Shown here: in pieces, positions 1-6,986 of the stretch
Layout: each line of letters begins with the position of its first letter
Position numbering within the stretch: the first letter of the stretch is position 1
Origin: DATFMH01 sp035267045
Lineage (GTDB): Bacteria; Bacteroidota; Rhodothermia; Balneolales; DATFMH01
Reading direction: 5' to 3'
Assembly: GCA_035267045.1 (NCBI GenBank)
Contig: DATFMH010000175.1
Location: 1 to 22,354, forward strand
Length of the DNA: 22,354 nucleotides
Program-made: the position numbers and the translations under genes
The notes under the pieces: generated by a model
What the model was told of the DNA's origin: nothing
The model's input: the letters and a program-made list of their open reading frames with translations, nothing else
The model's database searches: none

Positions 1-190
1 ACCGCTTTGGGCCTTCATTTGTTTGGAAATGGAATCAGGATGGTCCGGATTGAAAGGATGGATCGGGAAATTTATTCTGATTCTGTGTTCTGACCCCTAC
101 ATTCAGTATTCTATCCCTCAATACACTTAATAACCCATTAACTCAATAACTTTTATTAAAATCTGCATCATCCGCGTTCTATTTTCATGA
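1..190. repeat. Intergenic repeat mosaic, copy 1
   Basis: This non-coding stretch opens with a 39-base module (1-39) that matches the reverse complement of 5042-5080 at 38 of 39 positions and that of 6869-6907 at 36-37 of 39. A module at 33-64 overlaps it and recurs at 3592-3623 (29 of 32 positions). Around 70-118 is a run rich in TTCTGTATTCTAT-like words, also found at 3753-3805 and inverted at 6622-6658. Around 115-150 is a module on the theme CAATACACTTAATAACC, found again near 3515 and inverted near 6590. A short module resembling ATCTGCATCATCCGCGTTCT ends the block at about 162-181. No gene is visible here. Function is unknown; the sharing of modules is directly visible. Confidence 0.75.
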
Positions 191-227
191 CAAAAAAAGA
201 TTACTTTTACGCAATTATTAAATAGTA

Positions 228-244
228 TTAAGACTTAATCTTAA
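228..244. promoter_or_regulatory. Candidate operator palindrome upstream of fur
   Basis: The 17 bases read TTAAGA-CTTAA-TCTTAA, a perfect 6-base inverted repeat around a 5-base spacer. It lies about 70 bases before the fur start, in very AT-rich DNA. Palindromes of this size are typical of sites for dimeric metalloregulators of the Fur or DtxR families. The sequence is not a textbook E. coli Fur box, so assignment to the Fur protein of this operon is an inference from position. Confidence 0.4.
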
Positions 245-290
245 TTAAATTTAAGAAACATAAAAATAATAGAACGAAACAAATCTGCAT

Positions 291-307
291 TATTTAATTA
301 TTAAATA
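291..307. promoter_or_regulatory. Candidate operator palindrome overlapping the fur ribosome-binding region
   Basis: TATTTAATTATTAAATA has two perfect 8-base arms around one central T. It ends 7 bases before the fur ATG and abuts the purine-rich stretch AAAGAGAG that would serve as ribosome-binding site. A dimeric repressor bound here would cover the start region of the whole feo operon. Because the site is pure A+T, chance palindromes are more likely than in mixed sequence, so confidence is moderate. Confidence 0.4.
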
Positions 308-314
308 AAGAGAG

Positions 315-773
315 ATGCCAACAGCGGAACAGGAGTTAAAAGATTATTTGAGACAGGAAGGTTACCGCCTGACCCCTGAACGTTTTGAGGTTCTTGATGC
401 TGTCATGACCGAACCAGGACATTTCGAAGCTGATGACCTGTTTCTCCATTTAAAGGAAAGCGGCAGTAAAGTTTCAAGAGCGACAGTTTACAAAACATTA
501 CAGATTTTGGAAGAATGTGATCTCGTCTACCGGCAACGTGTCGGTAAACATGGCTCCCGGTATGAAAAAGCGTTTGGGCGACCACACCACGATCATTTGA
601 TTTGTATACATTGTGGCAAGATTGTTGAATTTATAGATCCCGTGATTGAAGACCGGCAAAAAAATATTGCACGTTTACACGAATTTGAATTTGTCAGTCA
701 TTCCCATCAATTATTCGGTTTATGTTCGGATTGCCGCTCGAAGAAACGTAATAAACAGAACACTTTGATATGA
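315..773 (+). CDS. fur: Fur-family metal-responsive transcriptional regulator
   Basis: This is a 152-residue protein of the usual Fur length. Residues 1-85 form the winged-helix DNA-binding half (RLTPERFEVLDAV, then SRATVYKTLQIL with the recognition helix). The metal-binding dimerisation half follows: HHDH at 91-94, a first zinc-site CxxC at C97/C100, HSH at 129-131 and a second CxxC at C137/C140. All expected Fur ligands are therefore present. It is the first gene of the feo operon and overlaps feoA by ATGA, so it most likely controls ferrous iron uptake and its own expression in the cytoplasm. The ATG at 315 directly follows AAAGAGAG, unusually tight spacing for a Shine-Dalgarno, and there is no other in-frame start nearby. 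PerR or Zur specificity cannot be excluded from sequence, but the operon context argues for iron. Confidence 0.93.
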   Translation: MPTAEQELKDYLRQEGYRLTPERFEVLDAVMTEPGHFEADDLFLHLKESGSKVSRATVYKTLQILEECDLVYRQRVGKHGSRYEKAFGRPHHDHLICIHCGKIVEFIDPVIEDRQKNIARLHEFEFVSHSHQLFGLCSDCRSKKRNKQNTLI

Positions 774-1066
774 AATTTTTTAGTGGATATCACCTTAAAA
801 GAGCACCAAACCGGATCGAAACAAAAGTATTTGCAATTCCCATCGATCACGAAACGACGCTCAATGATCTGAAGATTGCCCAAACAGCTTGCATCATAAA
901 TTTTTACAAAGAGAATGAAGCCATTAAAAAAGTGGAAGCCATGGGACTCAGATGCGGGGAAAACGTAGTAATTTTGCAAAAACTCGGCCGGGGCATCGTT
1001 GTGAAAACGAATAATTCACGAATCGTCCTCACAACGGATGTCGCCGAAAATGTCAGGGTGAAATGA
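770..1066 (+). CDS. feoA: Ferrous iron transport protein A (FeoA, SH3-like)
   Basis: This 98-residue cytoplasmic protein has one FeoA/SH3-like domain at about residues 28-97. It shows the family pattern TTLNDLKIAQTACI, then a helix leading into MGLRCGENVVILQK, GRGIVVKTNNSRIVL and the closing VAENVRV. The first 28 residues are an extension beyond the core domain. FeoA proteins are small partners that bind or modulate FeoB. The ATG lies inside the ATGA overlap with the stop of fur, and the gene's own end overlaps feoB by ATGA, so the three are probably translationally coupled. Identification is firm from the fold pattern and from its position directly before feoB. Confidence 0.93.
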   Translation: MKFFSGYHLKRAPNRIETKVFAIPIDHETTLNDLKIAQTACIINFYKENEAIKKVEAMGLRCGENVVILQKLGRGIVVKTNNSRIVLTTDVAENVRVK

Positions 1067-3135
1067 CGAAAAGTATCAAGATCGCCTTAGCCGGAAACCC
1101 GAACGTTGGAAAAACCACACTATTAAATCACGCTGCTAAAACTCATCTGAAAATCGGCAACTGGTCGGGAGTCACCGTAGAAAAAAAGGAAGGCTTCCTG
1201 ACCTATAAGGGATATGATCTCCATTTTGTTGATTTACCCGGTATTTACACGCTCGAACCGATTTCCGAAGATGAATGGATTGCCTGCCGGTTTCTGAAGG
1301 AAGAGAAACCCGATATTATTGTCAATATCATTGAGACATCAAGTGCGGAACGCGATTTGTTGCTAACCACCGAGCTTCTTGAGTTTGGCAAACCCATGGT
1401 GATCGCCCTGAATATGTCCGATGAAGCCCGGAAGCATGGAATAGAAGTGGATCATGAACATGCGACGAAACTGCTCGATATTCCCGTAATAAAAACGAAT
1501 GGGAAAAAAGGTGAGGGCGTTTCCGATTTGCTTGATGCTATAATTGACTCGGTTAAATCACAACGCCTACCCAAAGTACCGCAATATAACCGGGAAGTGG
1601 AACAAGCTCTACTATCCATTACTAAGACTTCTCAGCAGGAGAAATTAGATAAGCATACGCTCCTGGAAAGATTGGCGGACAATACTTTGGGAAATGGAGA
1701 GAAATCAGACCTCGAGAGTTATTTTAATAAGGATATCAGCGGCATTATTAAAAATGAGCGGTACGCTTTTGCACACGGTTTTTATAGCGACACATTCAGG
1801 AAGAAGAAGTTTACCGCCAAAGACCTCACCGATAAGATCGACAAAATCGTGCTGCACCCGGTACTGGGGATTTTCATTTTTTTGTCTGTTATGTTCCTTC
1901 TGTTTAAAATTTCCTTTGATTTTTCTACTCCGTTCATGAACTGGACGGAGGGTTTTATCAATGATTTTCTCTCACCTTTATCACAGTCATTATTATCGAA
2001 TGTAGGTGCCGGAAACTGGCTTTCTCAATTCTTTTCCCAGGCGATCATCGGTGGTGTTGGATTTGTGATCACCTTCTTACCGCTGGTGGCCATGATCTTT
2101 TTTCTGCTGAGCCTGCTGGAGATGTCCGGTTATATGCCCAGGATAGCTTTTATCATGGATCGATTCATGCATAAACTGGGTCTGCATGGAAAAGGTATGA
2201 TCCCATTACTGCTTGGTTTCGGATGTAATGTCCCGGCTGTCATGGCAACCAGAACGCTCGATAATAAGCGTGATAAACTTCTTGTAATGACAATGATCCC
2301 TTTTATGAGTTGCCCGGCACGGCTGGTGGTCTTTTCCTTTTTTGCATTCCTGTTTTTTGATCATCCTGCATTCATAATTTTCGGTCTTTACCTCCTTGGA
2401 ATAGTCGTCGGCTTATTAACGGCCTTTGTGCTGCGTAAAACAGCGTACAAAGGTCAGTTATCGCATTTCGTGATGGAATTACCGCCCTATCGAACTCCCA
2501 GGATGAGAACCGTTTTACAGATAACATGGGCCCAGGTGAAGAGCTTTTTGCACCGGGCCGGTACGGTAATATTTGCGGCATCAATAGTGGTATGGCTGCT
2601 GTTGAACATTCCAACTAACCGCCAAAATCCGTCTGAAAGTGCGGCTGCTTATATCGGTAAGATGATCACTCCTGTTCTCAAACCCATCGGGATCAAAGAC
2701 TGGAGAATCTCTACTTCACTCATTCCCGCCTTTTTAGCGCGTGAAATTGTTTTGAGTTCTATGGGCACTATCTATTCTGCCGACGAACCACCTCAACATA
2801 AAGATTTTCATTTCATACCTGCTCTTGAGCACCAGGTTATAGGATTGGGAGAAGCGACTAAATCCAGTGTGCTCTCGCTATTTACACCGGATGTCGAAAC
2901 ATTTCAGACGGATGAGGGATCTCACAGTCTGCGAACGGTTATCAGGTCAAGTTTTACAACAGCCTCGGCATTATCATTTATGATCTTTCTCCTGTTATAC
3001 AATTCCTGTATGGCCACAGTAGCTGTTATGGCGCGGGAAGGAGGCAAGAAGTTCGCCCTGCTCTTCCTGGCTTACAGCTTTTTCATAGCCTGGATTACTG
3101 CGTTCATTGTTTATCATATTGGAGGTTTATTTTGA
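1063..3135 (+). CDS. feoB: Ferrous iron transporter FeoB (GTPase plus permease)
   Basis: FeoB imports Fe(II) across the inner membrane, using an N-terminal G domain for control or drive. Of 690 residues, the G domain covers about 1-165: G1 is GNPNVGKT (11-18), G2 includes T38, G3 is DLPG (57-60), G4 is NMSD (117-120), and the G5 position reads TNGKKGEG, less canonical than the usual SA-containing loop. A helical spacer follows to about residue 265. The membrane part has two inverted Gate motifs, GCNVPAV with C388 and SCPAR with C417, plus a late C649 in YNSCMATV where many homologues have a PC pair. The length suits the shorter FeoB group (E. coli FeoB is about 770 residues). AGGGTG precedes the ATG, which overlaps the feoA stop. 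Its stop overlaps the start of a 33-residue peptide gene. Confidence 0.97.
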   Translation: MTKSIKIALAGNPNVGKTTLLNHAAKTHLKIGNWSGVTVEKKEGFLTYKGYDLHFVDLPGIYTLEPISEDEWIACRFLKEEKPDIIVNIIETSSAERDLLLTTELLEFGKPMVIALNMSDEARKHGIEVDHEHATKLLDIPVIKTNGKKGEGVSDLLDAIIDSVKSQRLPKVPQYNREVEQALLSITKTSQQEKLDKHTLLERLADNTLGNGEKSDLESYFNKDISGIIKNERYAFAHGFYSDTFRKKKFTAKDLTDKIDKIVLHPVLGIFIFLSVMFLLFKISFDFSTPFMNWTEGFINDFLSPLSQSLLSNVGAGNWLSQFFSQAIIGGVGFVITFLPLVAMIFFLLSLLEMSGYMPRIAFIMDRFMHKLGLHGKGMIPLLLGFGCNVPAVMATRTLDNKRDKLLVMTMIPFMSCPARLVVFSFFAFLFFDHPAFIIFGLYLLGIVVGLLTAFVLRKTAYKGQLSHFVMELPPYRTPRMRTVLQITWAQVKSFLHRAGTVIFAASIVVWLLLNIPTNRQNPSESAAAYIGKMITPVLKPIGIKDWRISTSLIPAFLAREIVLSSMGTIYSADEPPQHKDFHFIPALEHQVIGLGEATKSSVLSLFTPDVETFQTDEGSHSLRTVIRSSFTTASALSFMIFLLLYNSCMATVAVMAREGGKKFALLFLAYSFFIAWITAFIVYHIGGLF

Positions 3136-3233
3136 CCGGGAAGATCATTTTCATGCTGGCACTGGCCATCATAGCCGGGATTATCATTGTGAGAGCGGTT
3201 AAGAAGAAATCGAAAAAAAACTGCTGCGATTAA
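3132..3233 (+). CDS. FeoB-associated Cys-terminated small membrane protein
   Basis: A 33-codon reading frame starts with TTG at 3132, overlaps the feoB stop by four bases (TTGA) and is preceded by a good Shine-Dalgarno, GGAGG at 3121-3125, six bases before the TTG. The peptide is one hydrophobic segment of about 18 residues (IIFMLALAIIAGIIIV), a basic stretch (RAVKKKSKKN) and a C-terminal CCD. This matches the known FeoB-associated Cys-rich membrane proteins, which are 30-70 residues long, have one TM helix then Lys and Cys, and lie directly after feoB. The known role is only presumed: assistance to FeoB at the membrane, perhaps handing Fe(II) to cytoplasmic thiols. An ATG at 3153 is possible, but would cut into the TM helix and has no ribosome-binding site. 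The gene is short enough to be missed by automatic callers. Confidence 0.8.
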   Translation: MTGKIIFMLALAIIAGIIIVRAVKKKSKKNCCD

Positions 3234-3929
3234 GACGGATTTGAGGAGCACAGATTTTTGCATCTACCTACAGAAAGGCAGAGATATAAGCAGATCTTTA
3301 TTTATTATTAATAATATTTTAAGCTTATCAACCAATCTCAGTTATTGCCTGTCATCCCGGGGCACTCGAGGGATCTATGACGGCGTTAGACTTTCATATG
3401 TTTATAACAGATATCAAGTGATTGACCGTTGTTAGATTTCTCCGCTTCGGTCGAAATGACAGGTTAGTTGATTGCTGGCTGTGCTCATAATCCAACATTT
3501 CCATATTCTGATTTTTTCCTCAATACACCTAATAACTAATTAACTTATTAAACCTGCGTAAATCTGTGTCATCTGCGTTGTATTTATTGTGAATCCGGAT
3601 GGTCAGGATTGAAAGGATAGATCTGGATTATTTTTAGTTATTTTTATCAATATACCCGTTGGGCTCCACATACCAGGTGGCGTCCATCTAAACCCGCCAA
3701 TAAGCTTGAAAAGGTGGACACCACTTCTCAAAGTGGTGCCCACCGACAAATTCTATTCTGATTTCTGTCTTCTACATTCTGTATTCTATATTCTATATTC
3801 TATACAATTATTTGTTAATTACTCCCTACTAATTACTAATTGATTCCAAAATGAATGACTCATCCCTATTTTATGTTTACGTAGCAGCACTTTTTAAAAA
3901 TTATTGACCAGTATTTAAAATTATTAATT
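3234..3929. repeat. Intergenic repeat mosaic, copy 2 (696 bases, no gene)
   Basis: Between the feo operon and the hydrolase gene there is no credible coding region. A 14-base palindrome, TATTATTAATAATA, lies at 3303-3316. A module at 3430-3459 is the exact reverse complement of 6827-6856 (30 of 30) and nearly so of 5001-5030 (29 of 30). Next come the CAATACACCTAATAAC module near 3515-3545, a module around 3549-3583 containing GTGTCATCTGCGTTGTA, the 3592-3623 module shared with 33-64, the double hairpin 3661-3744, and a TTCTATATTCTAT-rich run at 3753-3805. The order partly mirrors that at 6540-6860 when inverted. From 3806 to 3929 the DNA is plain AT-rich sequence that presumably holds the promoter of the next gene. 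Confidence 0.75.
3661..3744. repeat. Double-hairpin repeat unit, left copy
   Basis: Two stem-loops lie in tandem. The second (3713-3744) is nearly perfect: arms beginning GGTGGACACCACTT pair over 13 of 14 positions across a 4-base loop. The first (3661-3685) has the same plan with more decay. Reversed and complemented, the unit aligns with 4757-4842, which lies on the other side of the hydrolase gene. The hairpin core also occurs at 6670-6699. This resembles REP/BIME-type elements in architecture; relation to any named family was not tested. Confidence 0.75.
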
Positions 3930-4661
3930 ATGGATGAAATTGAGATAAAAACCAGAGATGGTGTAGCCGACTGTTATGCTTTTTCCCCTGAAGATGCCAA
4001 CAAGAACCTGCCCCCTGTCATTTTTTATATGGATGTGATGGGTGTACGTGATTCCCTGTTCGAGATGGCCCGGAGAATAGCGGACCAGGGATATTATGTT
4101 TTGGTGCCTAATTTATACTACCGCAAAGAACGAAAATTATCGTTTCCTCCGGCTACCGTTAAAGAAGAGGGACCCAAACGGAATGAGATGTTTCAGTTAC
4201 TGCAGTCACTGGATATGGAAATGGTGATGTCGGATACCTCTGCTTATCTTGATTTTCTTCTGGTAAAAGATAACACCGCCGATAAAGCTGCTACGGTAGG
4301 ATATTGCATGGGCGGACCTTATTCCCTGGGTGCAGCCGGAACATTCCCGGATAAAATTGCCGCTTCGGCATCCTTTCATGGAGCTCGTCTTGCAACGCAG
4401 AAAGATGATAGTCCGCATCTTCTTGCACCAAAAATGAAGGCTAAAATTTATGTAGGCATAGCGGGCATTGACCCTCATTTCTCTGACGAAGAAAAAGAGC
4501 GCCTCGAACAAATCCTGAAGGAGAATAATGTTGATTACACGATGAAAGTCTACCCGGATGTCAAACACGGTTTCACGGTACTCGATTCCCCGGCTTATAA
4601 CAAAGAAGGTTCAGAAGAACATTTTAAGGCCCTCTTCAATCTCCTGGAAAAATCGTTTTGA
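3930..4661 (+). CDS. Dienelactone hydrolase family alpha/beta hydrolase
   Basis: This 243-residue cytoplasmic protein (no signal peptide) has the dienelactone hydrolase fold. The catalytic triad is visible: C126 in the nucleophile elbow GYCMGG, D181 in GIDPHF and H213 in VKHGFTV. In classical dienelactone hydrolase a Glu in the strand-2 loop controls the resting cysteine; here the matching place reads YMDVMG, so D35 appears instead of Glu. The substrate cannot be read from sequence. No chlorocatechol or beta-ketoadipate genes are nearby, so a role in aromatic degradation is not supported, and a general carboxylester hydrolase is as likely. The start has no Shine-Dalgarno, only an A+T-rich leader, but the protein aligns from its first residues. 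It stands alone between two repeat mosaics. Confidence 0.85.
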   Translation: MDEIEIKTRDGVADCYAFSPEDANKNLPPVIFYMDVMGVRDSLFEMARRIADQGYYVLVPNLYYRKERKLSFPPATVKEEGPKRNEMFQLLQSLDMEMVMSDTSAYLDFLLVKDNTADKAATVGYCMGGPYSLGAAGTFPDKIAASASFHGARLATQKDDSPHLLAPKMKAKIYVGIAGIDPHFSDEEKERLEQILKENNVDYTMKVYPDVKHGFTVLDSPAYNKEGSEEHFKALFNLLEKSF

Positions 4662-4756
4662 TTATAGAACGCGGATGACGCGCTTCGCCAGAGATAAGTT
4701 GTAAGTGTAAAGAGATAAGAGGGACAATCCGCGTTAATCCTTTCATCCGTGTAATC

Positions 4757-4842
4757 GGTGGGCCCCACTTTAAAAAGTGGTGTCCACCAGTTTATGCTTC
4801 CAACCGTTTTTAGATGGACACCACCTTGTAGGTGGAGCCCAT
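4757..4842. repeat. Double-hairpin repeat unit, right inverted copy
   Basis: The first stem-loop (4757-4788) pairs 12 of 14 positions. The second (4814-4842) pairs 11 of 13 across a TGT loop. The block is the inverse of 3661-3744, so the hydrolase gene at 3930-4661 sits between two copies in opposite orientation. Mismatches between the arms are mostly G/A, the kind tolerated as G-U pairs in RNA on one strand. Confidence 0.75.
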
Positions 4843-5078
4843 CGTATAAAATCCTTAAAAATAATCCCGGTCCATCCTGTCAATCCTGACCATCCTGATT
4901 CTCATAAAAAAGTGGTTGTTAAAGGCTCTTAAAAGTCAGAATTTGGATTTGCAGGATTAATGGATTACCGGATTATATATTCGGTCCAAAAAGCAACCTG
5001 TCATTTCGACCGAGGCGGAGAAATCTAACAAAGGCAAAAAGCCTGATTCCATTTCTAAACAAATGAAGGCCCAAAGCG

Positions 5079-5106
5079 GTAGGGACATACCATGGCATGT
5101 CCCTAC
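5079..5106. repeat. 28-base near-perfect palindrome, copy 1
   Basis: The arms start GTAGGGACAT and end ATGTCCCTAC around a central CCATGG. One arm position is mismatched. It is fused to the end of the 39-base module at 5042-5080 and has a perfect sister at 6909-6936 in the same context. Confidence 0.85.
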
Positions 5107-5234
5107 GGATATAAATGTAAATCCATATTCGTTCTCCGGTCTCCATCTTCCGGGTTCTTTTTTCCGCTTTTATCTGCGAAGATCTATGGCTAAAAAATAA
5201 ACCTGACTTATCCATTCAATCCGGACTATCCGGA

Positions 5235-6458
5235 TCAACTTTGTGCCTCATCTTTCCCACTCCACAAATACCAGTAGGCCAATCCTGTGGTGAGTAATCC
5301 AATCAGTGCTCCAAAATAAAAGGAGTCCGGGATGTTTGAGATTTGAACGATCAGTCCAAAACCAACCGGACCCAAAACCTGTCCGGCTGAGAAACCGGAT
5401 GTATAAATACCGGTTACGGCACCCTGCCCGTGATATCGACCCCGTTCCGTTCGGATGGCAACAGTCGAGGCCCGGGAAACGGCACTGAATATACCCATGA
5501 TCACAACTAGTATAATCAGCCATAACATGTGATGTACCATCGGTACAAATAGCATAGAAACAGCGGCAACGCCCCCGCCTATAGCGACCAGTGCCCCGCG
5601 GTGATGGGAAAAACGATCCGCCAGACTACCAAACGGGTATTGAAATAATGTACCTGTTACCATATAACTAGATATAATGAGTCCAACCTGGCTTTTCGTC
5701 AGCGAAATAATGGTAACAGCATAAATAGGAAAGAATGAGTTAAAGCCCCATCGATAAAAACCACGTCCAATGACATATGACAGGATACCTTTCATCTTCC
5801 GGTCTTTCATCACCATTCGTAATGAATCCCGGAAGTTCGTTTCTGATTCATTTTTCTTTTCCCGAAGTTCTGCCGGTGCCTTATCAACCACAAAATAAAC
5901 CAGGCCAAACCCGATCACTGCCGCAATCGTCATCACATAAAAAGGGGCCTCCAGCGAAACATGATCGGCCAGGTAACCACCGATTACCGGACCAATGGCA
6001 ATCCCGCCAAACTGACCGAGATAAAACAGGTTCATGACCCGCCCCTCTTTACCAAGCGGTGTGATATCCCCGATATAAGATTGTGCAATGGGTGTTACCA
6101 TCGCAGAAGCGACACCCTGGAAAAACCATAATACGGCAAGCATTAATACACTATGCAGCAGGCTGTAACCAAGTGCCAGGATTGCATATAAAGCCAGTCC
6201 GGCCAACATAAATGCTTTTCTTCCATACCGGTCGGATATACGTCCGACAAACGGACTGAAAAGCCCTCGTGCCAGCGCATAACCGGCAAAAATCATCCCA
6301 ACAATGGCGCCTGTAGCTCCAAGTCTCTTTGCAAACGGTGTAAGTATCGGAAGTAAAATTCCCATGCCAAGCATAGCCGCCATATTAGCTATGAACAGGC
6401 CAGCAAAAGTCATCCGGGGAATACGTTCGGGAATATTCATTTTTTGATGATCTGGCAT
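5235..6458 (-). CDS. Major facilitator superfamily transporter (DHA1-like exporter)
   Basis: This 407-residue inner-membrane protein has about 12 hydrophobic segments. Motif A of the MFS, GRISDRYGRK, sits at residues 72-81 in the loop between TM2 and TM3. A Gly/Pro-rich segment GGIAIGPVIGGYLAD at 151-165 in TM5 matches motif C, which marks drug:proton antiporters. A half-motif A-like GSLADRF follows TM8. The protein is therefore most likely an exporter of the DHA1 type (multidrug or metabolite), with unknown substrate. The start at 6458 lacks a clear Shine-Dalgarno; M7 at 6440 or M16 are possible alternatives because residues 1-16 lie outside the first TM helix. No regulator gene adjoins it. 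It stands alone between two repeat mosaics. Confidence 0.85.
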   Translation of the reverse strand: MPDHQKMNIPERIPRMTFAGLFIANMAAMLGMGILLPILTPFAKRLGATGAIVGMIFAGYALARGLFSPFVGRISDRYGRKAFMLAGLALYAILALGYSLLHSVLMLAVLWFFQGVASAMVTPIAQSYIGDITPLGKEGRVMNLFYLGQFGGIAIGPVIGGYLADHVSLEAPFYVMTIAAVIGFGLVYFVVDKAPAELREKKNESETNFRDSLRMVMKDRKMKGILSYVIGRGFYRWGFNSFFPIYAVTIISLTKSQVGLIISSYMVTGTLFQYPFGSLADRFSHHRGALVAIGGGVAAVSMLFVPMVHHMLWLIILVVIMGIFSAVSRASTVAIRTERGRYHGQGAVTGIYTSGFSAGQVLGPVGFGLIVQISNIPDSFYFGALIGLLTTGLAYWYLWSGKDEAQS

Positions 6459-6669
6459 CGGGGCCGTATCTCTCTGTTAAATCCACATTCAAATTTTGTA
6501 AAAGAACAGAAGTTACGCACGAAAGATTCGATTCTAAAGTTTTTATGGAACGCAGATGACACGGATTTTCGCAGAAAATAAATAAAGTTATTGAGTTAAT
6601 AGGTTATTAAGTGTATAGAGAGAAAAGAATACAGAATATAGAAGACAGAAATCAGAATAGCATTTCCCC

Positions 6670-6699
6670 GTGGGCTCCACTTTGAGAAGTGGTGCCCAC
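6670..6699. repeat. Single hairpin repeat, third locus
   Basis: The arms GTGGGCTCCACTT and AAGTGGTGCCCAC pair over 12 of 13 positions around a TGAG loop. The core is the same as the hairpins at 3713-3744 and 4757-4788. Here the partner hairpin is absent. Confidence 0.75.
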
Positions 6700-6908
6700 A
6701 TACATGCACTACTTGCCGGATTAAAAAGCTCAATCAACCATTAACTTTCCGACCAACGAATCAGCGTTGATCCTTTAATCCGTGTAATTTACGATTCTAA
6801 AAAACCTAATGACCCTCTTGTCTCTGTCATTTCGACCGAAGCGGAGAAATCTAACAGCGGCTGAAAAACCTGATTCCATTTCTTAACATATGAAGGCCCA
6901 AAGCGGTA

Positions 6909-6936
6909 GTAGGGACATGCCATGGCATGTCCCTAC
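6909..6936. repeat. 28-base perfect palindrome, copy 2
   Basis: The two 14-base halves are exact reverse complements, centred on CCATGG, starting GTAGGGACATG. It joins the 39-base module on its left and lies 50 bases from the 3' end of the comA-like gene. As RNA it would form a very stable 3' hairpin without a uridine tract. Confidence 0.9.
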
Positions 6937-6986
6937 GGATATAAACATAAATCCGTTCTCCGTTATCCGAAGAAAATTTTAAGTAC

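Larger units (their letters stand above)
4662..5234. repeat. Intergenic repeat mosaic, copy 3, between convergent genes
   Basis: This 573-base stretch separates the hydrolase (+) from the MFS gene (-). In order it holds a module near 4666-4681 (AGAACGCGGATGACGCG), one near 4728-4756 that recurs near 6758-6790, the double hairpin 4757-4842, the inverted 33-64-type module at 4869-4900, the 30-base module at 5001-5030, the 39-base module at 5042-5080, a 28-base near-palindrome at 5079-5106, and a tail at about 5106-5145 (GGATATAAATGTAAATCC) that recurs at 6936-6970. Reading frames inside are by-products of the repeats. No separate terminator is evident; the hairpins could end transcripts from both sides. 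Confidence 0.75.
6459..6986. repeat. Intergenic repeat mosaic, copy 4
   Basis: These 528 bases lie upstream of the MFS gene and downstream of the comA-like gene. Modules in order: GGAACGCAGATGACACGG (6548-6565); an inverted CACTTAATAACC-type run at about 6585-6620; a run near 6622-6658 that is the inverse of 3753-3805; the hairpin 6670-6699; a module at 6758-6790 shared with 4728-4756; the 30-base module 6827-6856; the 39-base module 6869-6907; the 28-base palindrome 6909-6936; and the GGATATAAACATAAATCC tail. The last four recur in the same order at 5001-5145. The MFS promoter must lie within the first hundred or so bases, but no clear promoter boxes were recognised. Confidence 0.75.

Noticed and set aside
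707..979. Minus-strand open frame opposite the fur-feoA junction
   Set aside because: It lies antisense to two well-supported genes and has no homology-like features. It is a shadow frame.
3241..3435. Plus-strand open frame of 64 codons after the feo operon
   Set aside because: It lacks a ribosome-binding site and domain, and its 3' part runs into repeat modules around 3346-3435. The real small gene after feoB is 3132-3233.
3661..4842. Insertion sequence or composite transposon carrying the hydrolase
   Set aside because: The inverted hairpin units are not classical IS ends, no transposase is present, and no target-site duplication could be recognised. The observation is reported as a finding without the transposon label.
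4973..5215. Minus-strand open frame of 80 codons in the gap between the hydrolase and MFS genes
   Set aside because: It consists almost wholly of the repeat modules (5001-5030, 5042-5080, 5079-5106), has no ribosome-binding site, and its protein has no recognisable domain. It is a by-product of the repeats.
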